DNA of 64,000 bases from Sneathiella litorea (GTDB lineage Bacteria; Pseudomonadota; Alphaproteobacteria; Sneathiellales; Sneathiellaceae): assembly GCF_009882915.1 (NCBI RefSeq), contig NZ_WTUW01000001.1:1054357-1118356 (forward strand), given 5' to 3'. The position numbers were made by a program, and so were the translations under genes. The notes under the pieces are model-generated. The model ran no database searches. It was not told where the DNA came from and saw nothing but the letters and a program-made list of their open reading frames with translations. This document shows, in pieces, positions 19,124 through 29,829 of this stretch; the first letter of the stretch is position 1, and each line of letters starts with the position of its first letter.

Positions 19124-21055
19124 ATGGTAAACGGACAAGTACAAATTACGCTCCCCGACGGAAGCAAGAGAGAATTTGATAAACCGATCTCAGGCGCGGA
19201 GTTGGCGCAGGATATTGGTCCCGGCCTCGCAAAAGCAGCTCTGGCACTTCGTATAGACGGCGAAATGAAGGACCTCAAAACGGTCCTTGATCAAGATACT
19301 GCCGTCGAAATTATTACGGTTCGCGATGAGGATGATGCGGTTCTTGAACTGCTGCGTCACGACGCCGCGCATGTGATGGCGGAAGCTGTGAAGGAACTTT
19401 ATCCAGAAACCCAGGTTACGATTGGTCCGGCTATCGAAAACGGGTTTTACTACGATTTTGCGCGCGAAGAAGCCTTCACTCCGGATGATCTTGAGAAAAT
19501 CGAGAAGCGGATGCATGAAATCGTTGACCGGGATGAGGAAATTATCCGGGAAGAATGGTCTCGCAATGATGCCGTCGAGTTTTTTAAGAACAGTGGCGAA
19601 CATTACAAGGCAGATATTATCCACGCGATTCCCGAAGACCAGCCAATTGGTATTTACCGCCAGGGCGACTTTCAAGATCTGTGCAGGGGGCCTCACCTGC
19701 CGTCGACGAAAAAGCTGGGCCATGGGTTCAAGCTGATGAAGCTTGCTGGCGCTTATTGGCGTGGCGATTCTCGCAATGAGATGCTGCAGCGGATTTACGG
19801 AACCGCCTGGCGCAATGAAAAGGAATTGAAGGCGTATCTCCATCGGCTGGAGGAGGCTGAGCGGCGAGATCATCGTAAGCTCGGCCGTGAAATGGATCTT
19901 TTCCATTTGCAGGAAGAAGCCGTTGGCATGGTGTTCTGGCATGAGAAAGGCTGGACACTCTATCGCACGCTGGAAAATTATATTCGTTTTAAGCTGGAGA
20001 ATGCCGACTACAAGGAAGTAAAAACACCGCAGCTTGTGGATCGCAAGCTTTGGGAGGCTTCTGGACATTGGGAAAAATTCGGGGAACATATGTACACCAC
20101 CGAATCGGAAGAGCGGACCTTCGCGCTCAAGCCGATGAATTGCCCCTGTCATGTGCAGATTTTCAATCAGGGCATTACCAGCTACCGGGATTTGCCGCTT
20201 CGTATGGCGGAGTTTGGCTCCTGTCACCGCTATGAACCTTCAGGTGCCCTCCATGGCATCATGCGCGTCCGCGGATTCACGCAGGATGATGCCCATATAT
20301 TCTGTACCGAAGATCAGATTATGTCGGAGACGGAAGTCTTCTGTGAGCTTCTGCTCGACATATACAAAGATTTTGGCTTTAGGGAGGTGAAGGTTAAGTT
20401 CTCCGATCGCCCGGATGTTCGGGCAGGCGAGGACGCGATCTGGGATAAAGCAGAAGGAGCCCTTCGGGAGGCGATCGAGGCGACCAACATTGACTATACC
20501 ATGAACCCCGGAGAAGGCGCCTTTTATGGCCCGAAACTGGAGTTTGTGTTAACCGATGCCATTGGCCGGGATTGGCAATGCGGAACACTGCAGGTCGATT
20601 TCGTGCTGCCAGAGCGATTGAATGCAAATTACATCGGCGAGGATGGCGCAAAGCATCGCCCTGTTATGCTGCATCGGGCAATTTTTGGTTCGATGGAGCG
20701 ATTTATTGGCATTCTGATCGAAGAATATGCGGGCCGATTCCCGTTGTGGCTCTCACCGGAGCAGGTTGTGGTTGCGACTATTACAGACGAGGCAGATGAT
20801 TATGCCCGCAAAGTGTTGGCTGAGTTGAAGGCCAACGGGATTCGTGCAAGCCTTGATCTGCGAAATGAAAAAATCAATTACAAGGTCCGGGAGCACAGTC
20901 TTGCGAAAGTGCCTGCGTTACTGGTCGCCGGAAAACGCGAAGCGGAGGAGAAGACTATCTCTGTCCGTCGGTTAGGGGAAAAACATCAGAAAGTCCTGCC
21001 GCTTGATGAGGCAATTGCCGCGCTCGTTGCGGAAGCGAAGGTGCCAGGACAATGA
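19124..21055 (+). CDS. thrS: Threonyl-tRNA synthetase
   Basis: The 643-residue class II synthetase charges tRNA-Thr. Domains in order are an N-terminal TGS domain (about 1-65), an editing (SAD) domain with HxxxH (His79 and His83) and the CRGPH zinc-like site in [11 protein letters not shown], a catalytic core with motif 2 and zinc-binding cysteine in [10 protein letters not shown], motif 3 in [24 protein letters not shown], and a C-terminal anticodon-binding domain. Length and order equal E. coli ThrRS. It begins the conserved thrS-infC-rpmI-rplT-pheST neighbourhood, here interrupted between infC and rpmI. Confidence 0.97.
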   Translation: MVNGQVQITLPDGSKREFDKPISGAELAQDIGPGLAKAALALRIDGEMKDLKTVLDQDTAVEIITVRDEDDAVLELLRHDAAHVMAEAVKELYPETQVTIGPAIENGFYYDFAREEAFTPDDLEKIEKRMHEIVDRDEEIIREEWSRNDAVEFFKNSGEHYKADIIHAIPEDQPIGIYRQGDFQDLCRGPHLPSTKKLGHGFKLMKLAGAYWRGDSRNEMLQRIYGTAWRNEKELKAYLHRLEEAERRDHRKLGREMDLFHLQEEAVGMVFWHEKGWTLYRTLENYIRFKLENADYKEVKTPQLVDRKLWEASGHWEKFGEHMYTTESEERTFALKPMNCPCHVQIFNQGITSYRDLPLRMAEFGSCHRYEPSGALHGIMRVRGFTQDDAHIFCTEDQIMSETEVFCELLLDIYKDFGFREVKVKFSDRPDVRAGEDAIWDKAEGALREAIEATNIDYTMNPGEGAFYGPKLEFVLTDAIGRDWQCGTLQVDFVLPERLNANYIGEDGAKHRPVMLHRAIFGSMERFIGILIEEYAGRFPLWLSPEQVVVATITDEADDYARKVLAELKANGIRASLDLRNEKINYKVREHSLAKVPALLVAGKREAEEKTISVRRLGEKHQKVLPLDEAIAALVAEAKVPGQ

Positions 21056-21170
21056 ATTGTAGCCATTGCTAAAACTAGCTGTGGCAATAAATCATTAAAA
21101 AATATAAAATATCATACTTGAACCCTCTATCGAGGAGGGAAACTGGATCAATCATTTAAGGAGAAAGTAA

Positions 21171-21707
21171 ATAGCTCGACCACAAAGAAATACGATGCCC
21201 ACGAAGGATGGGCCGCGTACCAATGAAGATATCAATGTCGCTAATGTCCGTTTGATCAATGACGACGGTGACAATATTGGTTTGGTGAGCATTCAGGCTG
21301 CATTTGGTTTAGCAGATGAAGCCGGTTTGGACCTGGTGGAAGTTTCCCCTGGAGAGACACCGGTTTGTAAGCTTATGGACTTCGGCCGCGCCCGGTTCGA
21401 AGCCCAGAAAAAAGCGGCCAAGGCTCGCAAAAAGCAGAAAACCTTCGAGATCAAAGAAATCAAGATGCGGCCGAATATCGACCAGCATGACTATGAAGTC
21501 AAAATGCGGGCAGTGAACAAGTTTTTGGAAGCAGGCGACAAGGTAAAAGTCACCATGCGCTTTCGTGGCCGGGAAATGGCCCATCAGGAACTTGGTATGA
21601 AACTACTGCATAAAGTTCGTGATGAGACAGAAGAGTTGGCGAAAGTTGAGCAGCACCCGAAAATGGAAGGCCGCCAGATGACGATGGTTATCGCGCCAAC
21701 GAAATAA
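21171..21707 (+). CDS. infC: Translation initiation factor IF-3, apparently starting at AUA
   Basis: IF-3 binds the 30S subunit and rejects non-canonical start codons and mismatched initiators. The N-domain (GPRTNEDINVANVRLINDDGDNIGLVS) and C-domain (KEIKMRPNIDQHDYEVKMR, then KVKVTMRFRGREMAHQELG) are complete. The first ATG (21195) has no Shine-Dalgarno. Eight codons upstream an ATA follows AAGGAGA at 7-nt spacing, and a stop codon directly precedes it. The extra codons read A-R-P-Q-R-N-T-M, matching the usual alphaproteobacterial IF-3 N-terminus. Rare infC start codons (AUU in E. coli) let IF-3 repress its own translation; the same is inferred here. Confidence 0.93.
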   Translation: MARPQRNTMPTKDGPRTNEDINVANVRLINDDGDNIGLVSIQAAFGLADEAGLDLVEVSPGETPVCKLMDFGRARFEAQKKAAKARKKQKTFEIKEIKMRPNIDQHDYEVKMRAVNKFLEAGDKVKVTMRFRGREMAHQELGMKLLHKVRDETEELAKVEQHPKMEGRQMTMVIAPTK

Positions 21708-21732
21708 ACTAGAAATAATTATATTATCAAAG

Positions 21733-21768
21733 CCTGCGTGGTTCTCTGAACAAACGCAGGTTTTTTTG
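21733..21768 (+). terminator. Terminator after infC
   Basis: The stem CCTGCGT / ACGCAGG with a 14-nt loop is followed by seven T residues. Confidence 0.88.
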
Positions 21769-21881
21769 TGGCTGAAATATGCATATTATTTCTGCGATTG
21801 ATCGAAGTCATTGAAATTTGACTGAAAGAATTTATTTTTTTGCACGCTACTCATAGCTGATTCAAACTGAGGAGGTGCAAT

Positions 21882-22310
21882 ATGTCTAGTAAAGTTCCAG
21901 TATCGCATAATGGTGATTGGTGGACAGATATTTATGAACCCTTCCGCTCATTTGGTTATCGGGTTCGTGACTTCTTTTCTCCAACGGTAGAGGCTGGCTT
22001 GACTGAAGATGGGTATGATATTTCCATTGAGTTGCCGGGCGTTAAGGAAAAGGATGTGGATATTTCTCTTGATGACAACATGCTTACAATCAAAGGGGAG
22101 AAGTATTCGAAAAAGGAAGAAAAAGACGAAACTAGATATTTTTCGGAAAGAACTTATGGATCTTTCCAGAGAACTTTTCGATTGCCGACGGAGGTCAAGG
22201 CCGAAGCTATTGAAGCGCATTTTGAGGACGGGGTTTTGCAGATTAAAATACCGAAGTTAAAAGGGTCGGCCAGTTCGACAAAAAAAATCCCAATCAGCAA
22301 GAAAAGTTGA
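21882..22310 (+). CDS. Small heat shock protein (Hsp20 / alpha-crystallin family)
   Basis: The 142-residue chaperone has an N-terminal arm (WWTDIYEPFRSFGYRVRDFF), a central alpha-crystallin domain (about 42-128: PTVEAGLTEDGYDISIELPGV ... ERTYGSFQRTFRLP) and a short Lys/Ser-rich tail with an IPI-type I-x-I motif (KKIPISKKS) for oligomer contacts. It holds unfolding proteins without ATP. It breaks the usual infC-rpmI adjacency and is transcribed on its own, between two terminators. The Shine-Dalgarno GAGGAGG precedes the ATG. No heat-shock operator was recognised upstream. Confidence 0.95.
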   Translation: MSSKVPVSHNGDWWTDIYEPFRSFGYRVRDFFSPTVEAGLTEDGYDISIELPGVKEKDVDISLDDNMLTIKGEKYSKKEEKDETRYFSERTYGSFQRTFRLPTEVKAEAIEAHFEDGVLQIKIPKLKGSASSTKKIPISKKS

Positions 22311-22324
22311 ATTGTTAAGTGTCA

Positions 22325-22361
22325 GGGCCGCCTCGAAGTAGATTTCAGGGCGGCCCTTTTT
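22325..22361 (+). terminator. Terminator after hsp20
   Basis: The stem GGGCCGCC / GGCGGCCC with a 16-nt loop is followed by TTTTT. Confidence 0.88.
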
Positions 22362-22421
22362 ATATGCGAGATCACAGGCATCATATCCAGATTAACAAAC
22401 ACGGTCATGGGGCTCTTTTCC

Positions 22422-22764
22422 CTAAGGGAGGTGAAATGGAAGGGTGTTGGTATCTCCATGCATCAGGAGAACGGGCTTCGCATATTTCGCCGATAAATTT
22501 ATTAGGCGCGGGCTAAATGTAGTGAATGCGTTGCATTTCTGACAAACTTGCGTCGTGCGGGATGCCTGATATTTATGACGCGTTACATCGGCTTGGGTCG
22601 CGATGACTATTGCGGTAGCGCCAATTCTTGCGGCCTCGGCAAAGGCGCTGTCCAGCCAGATCAGATTTGCCCTGTCCCTCGCGTCTGTGTGCGTTGGCGA
22701 GCATCAGGAAGGCTAGACTGGCAATAGTCACATAGCAGCCAAATTTCGATAAAATAATCCTCAT
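22422..22764 (-). pseudogene. Decayed secreted metallophosphoesterase-like gene
   Basis: Reading starts with GAGGAGA and an ATG, followed by a hydrophobic leader (MRIILSKFGCYVTIASLAFL) and then arginine-rich residues to a stop after 63 codons. In another frame the downstream DNA reads ANLIWLDSAFAEAARIGATA, then VIATQADV, and later KPVLLMHGDTNT. These are order-conserved pieces that I recall from the C-terminal half of a family of bacterial metallophosphoesterases (a WLD.AF.EA helix, a TQAD strand and a VLL.HGDTH catalytic-type loop). At least one frameshift and a large N-terminal deletion separate the pieces. It lies between hsp20 and rpmI. The family assignment is from memory and moderate. 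Confidence 0.55.
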
Positions 22765-22988
22765 CTTCTCCTCGTTTTTCTGTTAATTCTGCTGCTTGAA
22801 AAAGGTTGCTTGAGTGCATGGGAGGCGACGGGGAAACTCATTTGTGACAACGGCTGAAATAAAGCCATTCAAAGGGCTTGAATTTGCCGGAAAGCGAAGG
22901 TATAACCCTCGCTTCGCTGAGCATTCCGGCCAATTGGGGCTGCCGAGTTTGCTCAATCGCTTCAACGGTTATTTTAGAGGAAGCCAAA

Positions 22989-23186
22989 ATGCCCAAGTTA
23001 AAAACCAAGAGCAGCGTGAAAAAGCGTTTCTCTCTCACGGCGTCCGGGAAGGTTCGCGCCAACCAGGCTAATAAGCAGCATGGTATGATCAAGCGAACCA
23101 ACAAGCAGATCCGCAATCAGCGTGGTACGACTATTCTTGCTGATCAGGATGCCCGCATCGTCAAAAAATTCATGCCTTACGGCTAA
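22989..23186 (+). CDS. rpmI: 50S ribosomal protein L35
   Basis: The 65-residue basic ribosomal protein starts [22 protein letters not shown], the family signature, and ends IVKKFMPYG. The ATG follows TTTTAGAGGAAGCCAAA, with a Shine-Dalgarno GAGGAAG; the frame is open further upstream but those residues do not match L35. It is co-transcribed with rplT, which begins 12 bp later. Confidence 0.97.
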   Translation: MPKLKTKSSVKKRFSLTASGKVRANQANKQHGMIKRTNKQIRNQRGTTILADQDARIVKKFMPYG

Positions 23187-23198
23187 GGAGAGAGATCC

Positions 23199-23561
23199 AT
23201 GGCACGTGTAAAACGCGGCGTGACAACGCACGCCCGCCACAGAAAAGTTATCAAGGCAGCCAAAGGCTACTATGGCCGCCGTAAGAATACATTCCGCGTT
23301 GCGGTTCAGGCAGTTGAAAAAGCTGGCCAGTACGCTTACCGGGATCGTCGGACCAAGAAGCGGAATTTCCGCGGCTTGTGGATCCAGCGCATTAACGCAG
23401 CCTCGCGCGAACTTGGCATGACATACGGAAACTTTATGCACGGTCTCAAGCTGGCCGGCATTGAAGTAGACCGCAAGGTTCTTGCCGATATTGCCGTACG
23501 CGAGCCTGAGGCCTTCAAGGCATTGGTTGATGCAGCGCAACAGGCTGCTGCCAAAGCCTGA
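23199..23561 (+). CDS. rplT: 50S ribosomal protein L20
   Basis: The 120-residue ribosomal protein is needed early in 50S assembly. The N-terminus is [35 protein letters not shown], shortened here to its start, and the rRNA-binding C-terminal domain ends in an alanine-rich tail ([12 protein letters not shown]). In E. coli L20 represses the rpmI-rplT messenger; no matching leader structure was identified here. It is second in the rpmI-rplT operon. Confidence 0.97.
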   Translation: MARVKRGVTTHARHRKVIKAAKGYYGRRKNTFRVAVQAVEKAGQYAYRDRRTKKRNFRGLWIQRINAASRELGMTYGNFMHGLKLAGIEVDRKVLADIAVREPEAFKALVDAAQQAAAKA

Positions 23562-23610
23562 TAATCCGGGCCCTCGAAAACCTAGACATTTTCGTAGACC
23601 ACTTTATTAA

Positions 23611-23640
23611 AAGGGGGCCCAGTTTGTGGCCCCCTTTTTA
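23611..23640 (+). terminator. Terminator between rplT and pheS
   Basis: The stem AAGGGGGCC / GGCCCCCTT with a short AGTTTGT-type loop is followed by TTTTTA. It ends only 14 bp before the pheS ATG, so pheST may be transcribed by read-through past this hairpin. No phenylalanine-rich leader peptide precedes it. Confidence 0.85.
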
Positions 23641-23653
23641 TTTGCGAGTTGTG

Positions 23654-24730
23654 ATGCAGGATATTGAAAAGCTTGAACAGGAATTGCTGATAGAGATTGG
23701 CAATGTAACCGATCTGGACGCGTTGGAATCACTTCGTATTTCCGCGCTTGGCAAGAAAGGCAGCGTTAGCCTGATGATGCGCGGCCTGGGCCAGATGGAC
23801 CCGGCTGAGCGCCAGACCGTTGCGCCGAAACTTAATAAGTTGAAAAACACTGTCGGCGAGGCTGTTGAAAGAGCTAAAGCGTCTCTTCATGCGGCGGCGC
23901 TTGATGCAAAGCTGGCGGAAGAGCGAATTGATATCACCTTGCCGGTGCGACCGGAAACAACGGGACGTATCCATCCGATAAGCCAGGTTATGGATGAAAT
24001 AACAGAGATTTTCGCGGGCATGGGGTTCGATGTTGCAGAAGGCCCGGATATAGAAAATGATTTTAATAACTTTACGGCTTTGAATATCCCGCCAGAGCAT
24101 CCGGCGCGTCAAATGCACGACACCTTTTACCTGCCAGAAAAGGAAGATGGCTCGCGGCAGCTTTTGCGCACGCATACATCGACTGTGCAGATCCGCACGA
24201 TGCTTTCGGAAAAACCGCCGCATCGTATTGTCGTACCCGGCAGAACGTTCCGAAGTGATTCTGACCAGACACATACCCCGATGTTCCACCAGATTGAAGG
24301 ATTGGTCATCGACAAGACAAGTCACATGGGCCATTTAAAAGGGGTGCTTGCAGAGTTCTGCAAGGCGTTTTTCGAACTTGATGAAGTCACGATGCGCTTC
24401 CGGCCATCCTATTTTCCCTTCACTGAACCGTCGGCGGAGATGGATATTCGCTGCACTTTCGCAGGTGATCATGTGAAGGTCGGCGAGGGCGATGACTGGC
24501 TGGAGATTCTCGGCTGTGGCATGGTCAACCCTCGCGTTCTGGCGCATTGCGGTCTCGACCCGGCGGAGTATCAGGGGTTTGCCTGGGGCATGGGTATCGA
24601 CCGGATTGCCATGCTGAAATATGGCATTCCGGATTTGCGTGCCTTCTTTGACTCAGATTTACGCTGGCTTAAACATTATGGATTTGTCCCGATGGATGTT
24701 CCGACGCTGGGCGGAGGGTTATCACGATGA
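23654..24730 (+). CDS. pheS: Phenylalanyl-tRNA synthetase alpha subunit
   Basis: The 358-residue catalytic subunit of the alpha2-beta2 class II enzyme that charges tRNA-Phe. It has an N-terminal coiled coil (about 1-85) and then the catalytic fold. Visible motifs are [26 protein letters not shown], the motif 2 region [24 protein letters not shown], and motif 3 in [22 protein letters not shown]. The ATG of [12 protein letters not shown] is used; the frame is open ten codons further and a GTG lies directly before it. Its stop overlaps the pheT start (ATGA). Confidence 0.95.
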   Translation: MQDIEKLEQELLIEIGNVTDLDALESLRISALGKKGSVSLMMRGLGQMDPAERQTVAPKLNKLKNTVGEAVERAKASLHAAALDAKLAEERIDITLPVRPETTGRIHPISQVMDEITEIFAGMGFDVAEGPDIENDFNNFTALNIPPEHPARQMHDTFYLPEKEDGSRQLLRTHTSTVQIRTMLSEKPPHRIVVPGRTFRSDSDQTHTPMFHQIEGLVIDKTSHMGHLKGVLAEFCKAFFELDEVTMRFRPSYFPFTEPSAEMDIRCTFAGDHVKVGEGDDWLEILGCGMVNPRVLAHCGLDPAEYQGFAWGMGIDRIAMLKYGIPDLRAFFDSDLRWLKHYGFVPMDVPTLGGGLSR

Positions 24731-27129
24731 AATTCACGGTATCCTGGCTGAAAGAACATCTTGATTATGACGCATCGCTCGAAGAGCTGTCAGATAAGCT
24801 CACATCCATAGGTCTCGAAGTTGAAGACATCCTCGATCATTCCAAAACGCTGGACGCTTTTCGTGTCGCCCATGTGATCGAAGCCGTGCCGCACCCGGAT
24901 GCGGATCGTCTGCGCGTCTGTAAGGTCGATACGGGTAATGAAGTGGTGCAGGTTGTCTGTGGCGCGCCGAATGCAAGAACAGGGATGAAGGGTGTATTTG
25001 CCCCCTCTGGTTCTTACGTTCCCGGGACTGACCTGTTGTTGAAGCCGACGAAGATTCGCGGTGTTGAAAGTAACGGTATGTTGGTCTCTGAACGGGAGAT
25101 GGGCATTTCGGATGAACATGACGGTATCATTGAGATGCCGGAGGATGCAGAGATCGGAGCTTCTTTTGTTCATCTCGCCGGGCTGGATGACCCGATGATC
25201 GAGATAGCGATTACTCCTAATCATCAGGATGCACTCGGTGTTTATGGTATCGCGCGGGACCTGGCTGCAAGTGGGTTCGGAACGCTGAAGCCGCTTAATA
25301 CGACAGCAATTGCGGGAACCTTCGAAAGCCCCATTTCGGTTCACTTGAATTTCACCGATGTTGACCCTTTGCCCTGCTCCAAATTCGCCGGGCGGTATAT
25401 ACGCGGCGTCAAGAATGGGCCAAGCCCGAAATGGCTGCAGAAAAAGCTGATTGCCATTGGGTTGCGTCCTATTTCTGCGCTGGTCGATATCACAAATCTT
25501 GTCACCTTTGATCTAGCCCGTCCGCTTCATGTGTTCGATGCGGACAAGGTTAATGGCGATATTCAGGCTCGCCTGGCCAGGGACGGGGAAACGCTCCTCG
25601 CGCTAGACGGCGAGGAATACAAGCTTGATAGCGACGCTTGCGTCATTGCCGATGATACGCATGCGCTTGGCCTTGGCGGTATCATGGGCGGAGAATTGAG
25701 CGGCTGTTCAGAGGAAACGGTCAATGTCTTTATCGAGACGGCGCTGTTCGATCCGGTACGGATCGCGACGACCGGACGTAAGCTCGGGATTGAATCAGAT
25801 GCCCGCTATCGCTTTGAACGGGGTGTCGATCCGGCCTTTGTTGAGCCCGCCGTTGAAATTGCAACGCGGCTGATCCTTGATCTGTGTGGAGGCGATCCAA
25901 GCGAGGTTGTGATCGCAGGTGAGGGCCCTGACTGGCATAAAACTGTTGAGCTTCGCAAGTCCCGCGTTAAGGACCTTGGCGGTATTGACGTTCCCGTGGC
26001 TGAGATGATGACAATTCTCAACAAGCTTGGGTTTGCGCCTGAAGAAATGGGAGAGGCAATCCGAACAAACGTTCCTTCCTGGCGCATGGATATCGATGGT
26101 GAGGCGGATCTGGTCGAGGAGGTTCTTCGTATCTATGGATATGACAATATTGAGCCTGTTCCACTGCCACTGGAGAATGTTGTCGCAAAACCGGCAGTGA
26201 ACGCAAAACAGCGCCGGGTCCGGATCGCGAAAAGAGCGCTGGCCGACCGCGGTATGATGGAGGCGGTAACATGGTCCTTCCTGCCGCGCGCCCATGCCGA
26301 TCTTTTTGGTGGCGTTCCGGATGAAATCGTTCTTGTCAATCCGATCAGCGCGGATCTTGATGCGATGCGTCCATCACTTTTGCCGAACCTAATTGCGGCG
26401 GCCGGGCGGAACCATGCGCGCGGCTTTGCCGATATTTCCCTTTTCGAGGTGGGTTCCGAGTATCACTCCGACCAGCCCGAAGGACAGGTCATGGTGGCTG
26501 GCGGTATTCGCGGAGGGCAAACGTCTTCGCGGCATTGGGCCGGAGGTGGTCGCAAGTTTGACGCTTATGATGCGAAGGCGGACGCACTGGCATTGCTTGA
26601 AGCTGTGGGCGGTCCGGCCAACTCTGTTCAGGTTGTAGCAGGCGCGCCGGATTGGTATCATCCTGGCCGATCAGGTGTGATGCAGCTTGGCCCGAAGAAC
26701 CGGCTTGCGGCTTTTGGTGAAATTCATCCGCGTGTACTGGAAGCCATGAAGGTGAAAGGCCCAATCGTTGGGTTTGAGATCTATCTCGACAATATACCGC
26801 TTCCCAAGTCGAAAGAAACCGCGCGGCCACCGTTAGCCGTTTCTGATTATCAATCCGTTGAGCGGGATTTCGCCTTTGAAGTCGATGTGGATATTACCGC
26901 TGACACGATTATCCGCGCAGCACGGGGAAGTGACAAGAAGCTGATTGCGGACGTGTCAATTTTTGATATTTACCAAGGGGAAAAGATCACCGCGGGTAAG
27001 AAATCCGTTGCCTTTTCTGTCCGCCTGCAGCCAACAGACCGAACCTTGACCGAGGAAGAGATTGACGCCGTGGCGGCAAAAGTCATTGGGAGTATTGAGA
27101 AAGCTACGGGTGGCAGTTTGCGACAATAG
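24727..27129 (+). CDS. pheT: Phenylalanyl-tRNA synthetase beta subunit
   Basis: The 800-residue partner of PheS. Order: an N-terminal region and tRNA-binding (EMAP-like) domain (about 40-150, with [20 protein letters not shown]), the B3/B4 editing domain (about 205-380) that clears Tyr-tRNA-Phe, the B5 domain, a catalytic-like core, and a C-terminal FDX-ACB anticodon-binding domain (about 705-799, starting [12 protein letters not shown]). Length and order match the bacterial family. It overlaps pheS by 4 bp, giving coupled translation of the two subunits. Confidence 0.95.
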   Translation: MKFTVSWLKEHLDYDASLEELSDKLTSIGLEVEDILDHSKTLDAFRVAHVIEAVPHPDADRLRVCKVDTGNEVVQVVCGAPNARTGMKGVFAPSGSYVPGTDLLLKPTKIRGVESNGMLVSEREMGISDEHDGIIEMPEDAEIGASFVHLAGLDDPMIEIAITPNHQDALGVYGIARDLAASGFGTLKPLNTTAIAGTFESPISVHLNFTDVDPLPCSKFAGRYIRGVKNGPSPKWLQKKLIAIGLRPISALVDITNLVTFDLARPLHVFDADKVNGDIQARLARDGETLLALDGEEYKLDSDACVIADDTHALGLGGIMGGELSGCSEETVNVFIETALFDPVRIATTGRKLGIESDARYRFERGVDPAFVEPAVEIATRLILDLCGGDPSEVVIAGEGPDWHKTVELRKSRVKDLGGIDVPVAEMMTILNKLGFAPEEMGEAIRTNVPSWRMDIDGEADLVEEVLRIYGYDNIEPVPLPLENVVAKPAVNAKQRRVRIAKRALADRGMMEAVTWSFLPRAHADLFGGVPDEIVLVNPISADLDAMRPSLLPNLIAAAGRNHARGFADISLFEVGSEYHSDQPEGQVMVAGGIRGGQTSSRHWAGGGRKFDAYDAKADALALLEAVGGPANSVQVVAGAPDWYHPGRSGVMQLGPKNRLAAFGEIHPRVLEAMKVKGPIVGFEIYLDNIPLPKSKETARPPLAVSDYQSVERDFAFEVDVDITADTIIRAARGSDKKLIADVSIFDIYQGEKITAGKKSVAFSVRLQPTDRTLTEEEIDAVAAKVIGSIEKATGGSLRQ

Positions 27130-27150
27130 CCTGCATTAGTGTCAGTTTAA

Positions 27151-27175
27151 AAGGGGAGCTGAAATTGCTCCCCTT
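27151..27175 (+). terminator. Hairpin after pheT, possible weak terminator
   Basis: The stem AAGGGGAGC / GCTCCCCTT is 9 bp and perfect with a 7-nt loop. The following bases (GTTCTGTTT) are only loosely T-rich. Confidence 0.55.
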
Positions 27176-27198
27176 GTTCTGTTTCTGGAGAAAAAGAA

Positions 27199-27648
27199 AT
27201 GACAATGAATGTACCAGAAGGATTTAGGGAGTTTCCCGGCTCGATGGGGTTTGTCGAAATCACCGGACCCTTAATGATCAAGAAAATGGATAGTGACGCT
27301 TATCTTGGTCTTCGGATCGAGCCAAGACATTGCAATCCGGCAAATATCTGTCATGGCGGTATGTTGATGACTTTTGCGGATATGCAATTGGGGGTCGGCG
27401 CGCAGGCCCTGGCCGGTTTTCGGATGTTTTTACCGACTGTCCAGATGTCTTGTGACTTTGTCGCGCCGGCGCCGATTGGTGCCTGGCTGGAGGGCCGGAC
27501 GCAGCTCGTCAAGCAAACCCGGTCCTTGATATTTGCAAATTGTATCCTGACGGCTGACGACAAGACGGTTTTTAGCTGCTCAGGAATCATGAAGATTCCT
27601 TCAGGCAAAGGCAGCTTTTCCAATGTTGTGCTGCCATCGAAAAGTTAG
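27199..27648 (+). CDS. PaaI-type hotdog-fold thioesterase
   Basis: The 149-residue protein has the hotdog signature PANICHGGMLMTFADMQLGVGAQ (about 49-71), where the central helix packs and the Asp (ADMQ) is the likely catalytic acid. The strand motif VQMSCDFVAPAPIGAWLEGRTQL follows. Family members hydrolyse acyl-CoA thioesters in the cytosol. The specific acyl group is unknown. The Shine-Dalgarno GGAGAAA precedes the ATG. It stands between pheT and lepA and may be transcribed with lepA. Confidence 0.85.
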   Translation: MTMNVPEGFREFPGSMGFVEITGPLMIKKMDSDAYLGLRIEPRHCNPANICHGGMLMTFADMQLGVGAQALAGFRMFLPTVQMSCDFVAPAPIGAWLEGRTQLVKQTRSLIFANCILTADDKTVFSCSGIMKIPSGKGSFSNVVLPSKS

Positions 27649-27712
27649 CGATTGAAATTACCGGCAAACCTGCTAGTTGGAAGATCAGAATTCTAGAATT
27701 AAAAGAGCATCC

Positions 27713-29515
27713 ATGACCGAACTCGATAAAATTCGCAATTTCTCGATTATCGCCCATATCGACCATGGGAAATCGACTCTGGCGGACCGCCTGATTCAGA
27801 TGTGCGGCGGACTTGATGATCGCGAGATGCATCAGCAGGTGCTGGATAGCATGGATATCGAGCGGGAGCGCGGCATTACCATCAAGGCGCAGACGGTTCG
27901 GCTGCTCTATACGGCGAAGGACGGGGAAACCTATACTTTAAACCTGATTGATACGCCAGGTCATGTCGATTTTGCCTATGAGGTGAACCGTTCGCTTTCC
28001 GCCTGCGAAGGGTCGGTACTTGTCGTTGATGCCAGTCAGGGCGTGGAAGCCCAGACGCTTGCCAATGTCTATCAGGCAATCGAGGTTAATCACGAGATTG
28101 TACCGGTTCTGAACAAGGTCGACTTGCCCGCGGCCGACGTGGATCGCGTTGTGGAGCAGATTGAAGAAGTTATCGGCATTGACGCCAGCGGCGCAATCCC
28201 GATTTCTGCAAAAACCGGCAAGGGCGTGGATGAAGTGCTTGAAGCGGTTGTCGCTCATATCCCGCCGCCCAAGGGCGATCGTAACGCTCCGTTGCGCGGT
28301 CTTCTCATTGATAGTTGGTATGATGCCTATCTTGGTGTTGTGGTTCTGTTCCGGGTGCGCGAAGGCGTTATCAAGAAGGGGCAAAAGATCCGCATGATGG
28401 AGACGGGAGCAAGCTATCTTGTCGATCGTGTCGGCGTATTTACGCCAAAGGGATTGATCGTCGACGAATTGGGCCCCGGTGAAATCGGCTTCATGACAGC
28501 GGCGATCAAGGAAGTTGCGGACACGAAAGTCGGAGATACCATCACAGACGACCGCAAGCCTGCGACCGAACCACTTCCCGGGTTCAAACCGAACCAGCCA
28601 GTTGTTTTCTGTGGTCTCTTTCCGATTGATGCCGCTGATTTCACTGAATTGAAATCGAGCCTTGGCAAACTCCGCCTGAATGACGCAAGCTTTTCTTTTG
28701 AAGCGGAGACTTCCGCTGCGCTCGGCTTTGGATTCCGCTGCGGCTTTCTCGGCCTTCTGCATCTTGAGATAGTTCAGGAGCGGTTGGAGCGGGAGTTCGA
28801 CCTTGATCTGATCACCACAGCACCGTCGGTCGTGTACCATCTTTACATGCGTAATGGCACGATGGTTGAAATGCATAACCCGGCGGACATGCCAGATGTC
28901 ATGCAGATCGACCGGATTGAAGAGCCCTGGATCAAGGCGACGATCATGGTGCCGGACGAATATCTCGGTCAGGTCCTGAAACTCTGTGAAGATAAGCGCG
29001 GTGTGCAGGCGGATCTCACCTATGCCGGTTCCCGGGCGATGGTTGTCTATAAATTACCGCTCAACGAAGTTGTTTTTGATTTTTATGACCGGCTTAAATC
29101 GGTAACGCGCGGCTATGCCAGCTTTGACTATGAAATGGACAGCTATATCGAGAGTGACCTTGTAAAACTGTCTATTCTTGTCAATTCCGAGCCTGTTGAT
29201 GCGCTGGCAATGGTCGTCCATCGTGACCAGGCGGAGGCGCGAGGCCGTCAATTGTGCGAGCGCCTGAAGGACCTTATCCCGCGTCAGCTTTTCAAGATTG
29301 CTTTGCAGGCGGCCATTGGCGGGAAAGTTGTCGCGCGCGAGACTATTTCCGCCTTGCGAAAAGACGTGACGGCGAAATGCTACGGCGGCGACATCACTCG
29401 TAAAAAGAAACTTCTGGAAAAGCAGAAGAAAGGCAAGAAGCGGATGCGCTCTGTCGGAAATGTGGATATTCCGCAGGAAGCTTTTCTCGCAGCTCTTAAG
29501 ATGGGGGATGACTAG
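27713..29515 (+). CDS. lepA: Elongation factor 4 (LepA GTPase)
   Basis: The 600-residue translational GTPase can back-translocate stalled ribosomes and helps 30S biogenesis. The G domain has [14 protein letters not shown] (P-loop), DTPGHVDF (G3) and NKVDLP (G4). The EF-G-like domains II, III and V follow, and then the LepA-specific C-terminal domain ending [27 protein letters not shown]. The ATG of [11 protein letters not shown] fits the family; the frame is open 12 codons further upstream. It overlaps the convergent membrane-protein gene by 4 bp at the stops. Confidence 0.96.
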   Translation: MTELDKIRNFSIIAHIDHGKSTLADRLIQMCGGLDDREMHQQVLDSMDIERERGITIKAQTVRLLYTAKDGETYTLNLIDTPGHVDFAYEVNRSLSACEGSVLVVDASQGVEAQTLANVYQAIEVNHEIVPVLNKVDLPAADVDRVVEQIEEVIGIDASGAIPISAKTGKGVDEVLEAVVAHIPPPKGDRNAPLRGLLIDSWYDAYLGVVVLFRVREGVIKKGQKIRMMETGASYLVDRVGVFTPKGLIVDELGPGEIGFMTAAIKEVADTKVGDTITDDRKPATEPLPGFKPNQPVVFCGLFPIDAADFTELKSSLGKLRLNDASFSFEAETSAALGFGFRCGFLGLLHLEIVQERLEREFDLDLITTAPSVVYHLYMRNGTMVEMHNPADMPDVMQIDRIEEPWIKATIMVPDEYLGQVLKLCEDKRGVQADLTYAGSRAMVVYKLPLNEVVFDFYDRLKSVTRGYASFDYEMDSYIESDLVKLSILVNSEPVDALAMVVHRDQAEARGRQLCERLKDLIPRQLFKIALQAAIGGKVVARETISALRKDVTAKCYGGDITRKKKLLEKQKKGKKRMRSVGNVDIPQEAFLAALKMGDD

Positions 29516-29829
29516 GCCAAAAAGCCCCGTCCCTCCTTCTTCTTTCTTTTGCGGAATAGGATGGCAAGAGTAATGCCGGGCACAAGAAAGACCATCCAGG
29601 CCGGCCAGAGTAAAAGCGAGAGAATAAACGGATCCCAGAGCGTGGGCGAGATGTAGCGCTGGACAATAGCCTGCATCAGGTTCAGCCCCTCCGGATTGAC
29701 AATAAACCAGAGCTCACCGAGCAAAATGGAATGCCAGACCATGTTGTTTAGATATTGCAGTAGGTCATGGCCCACAACCAGAAAAGCGCTTCCGATCAGG
29801 ATCCAGCCGAAAATACGTCCAATGATCAC
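29512..29829 (-). CDS. Small membrane protein of unknown function
   Basis: The 105-residue protein has two or three hydrophobic helices: [20 protein letters not shown] at the start and [19 protein letters not shown] near residues 74-92. A middle segment, [19 protein letters not shown], is the most polar part. The C-terminus is strongly basic ([10 protein letters not shown]), which should face the cytoplasm. I recall similar uncharacterised alphaproteobacterial proteins sharing the QAxVQRYxxPxLWDPxI segment, but no function. It is convergent with lepA. Confidence 0.7.
   Translation of the reverse strand: MIIGRIFGWILIGSAFLVVGHDLLQYLNNMVWHSILLGELWFIVNPEGLNLMQAIVQRYISPTLWDPFILSLLLWPAWMVFLVPGITLAILFRKRKKKEGRGFLA

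Noticed and set aside
19190-20227. 345-codon open frame opposite to thrS
   Set aside because: It is antisense to a certain gene, with no start signal and no recognisable domain.
22319-22516. 65-codon plus-strand frame after hsp20
   Set aside because: It starts within the hsp20 terminator stem and lies opposite to the metallophosphoesterase remnant.
23611-23653. Hairpin before pheS considered as a phenylalanine attenuator
   Set aside because: No leader peptide with phenylalanine codons and no alternative antiterminator pairing could be found; it reads as the rplT terminator.
27938-28876. 312-codon open frame opposite to lepA
   Set aside because: It is antisense to lepA. The composition (many Asn, His and Arg) is that of a shadow frame.
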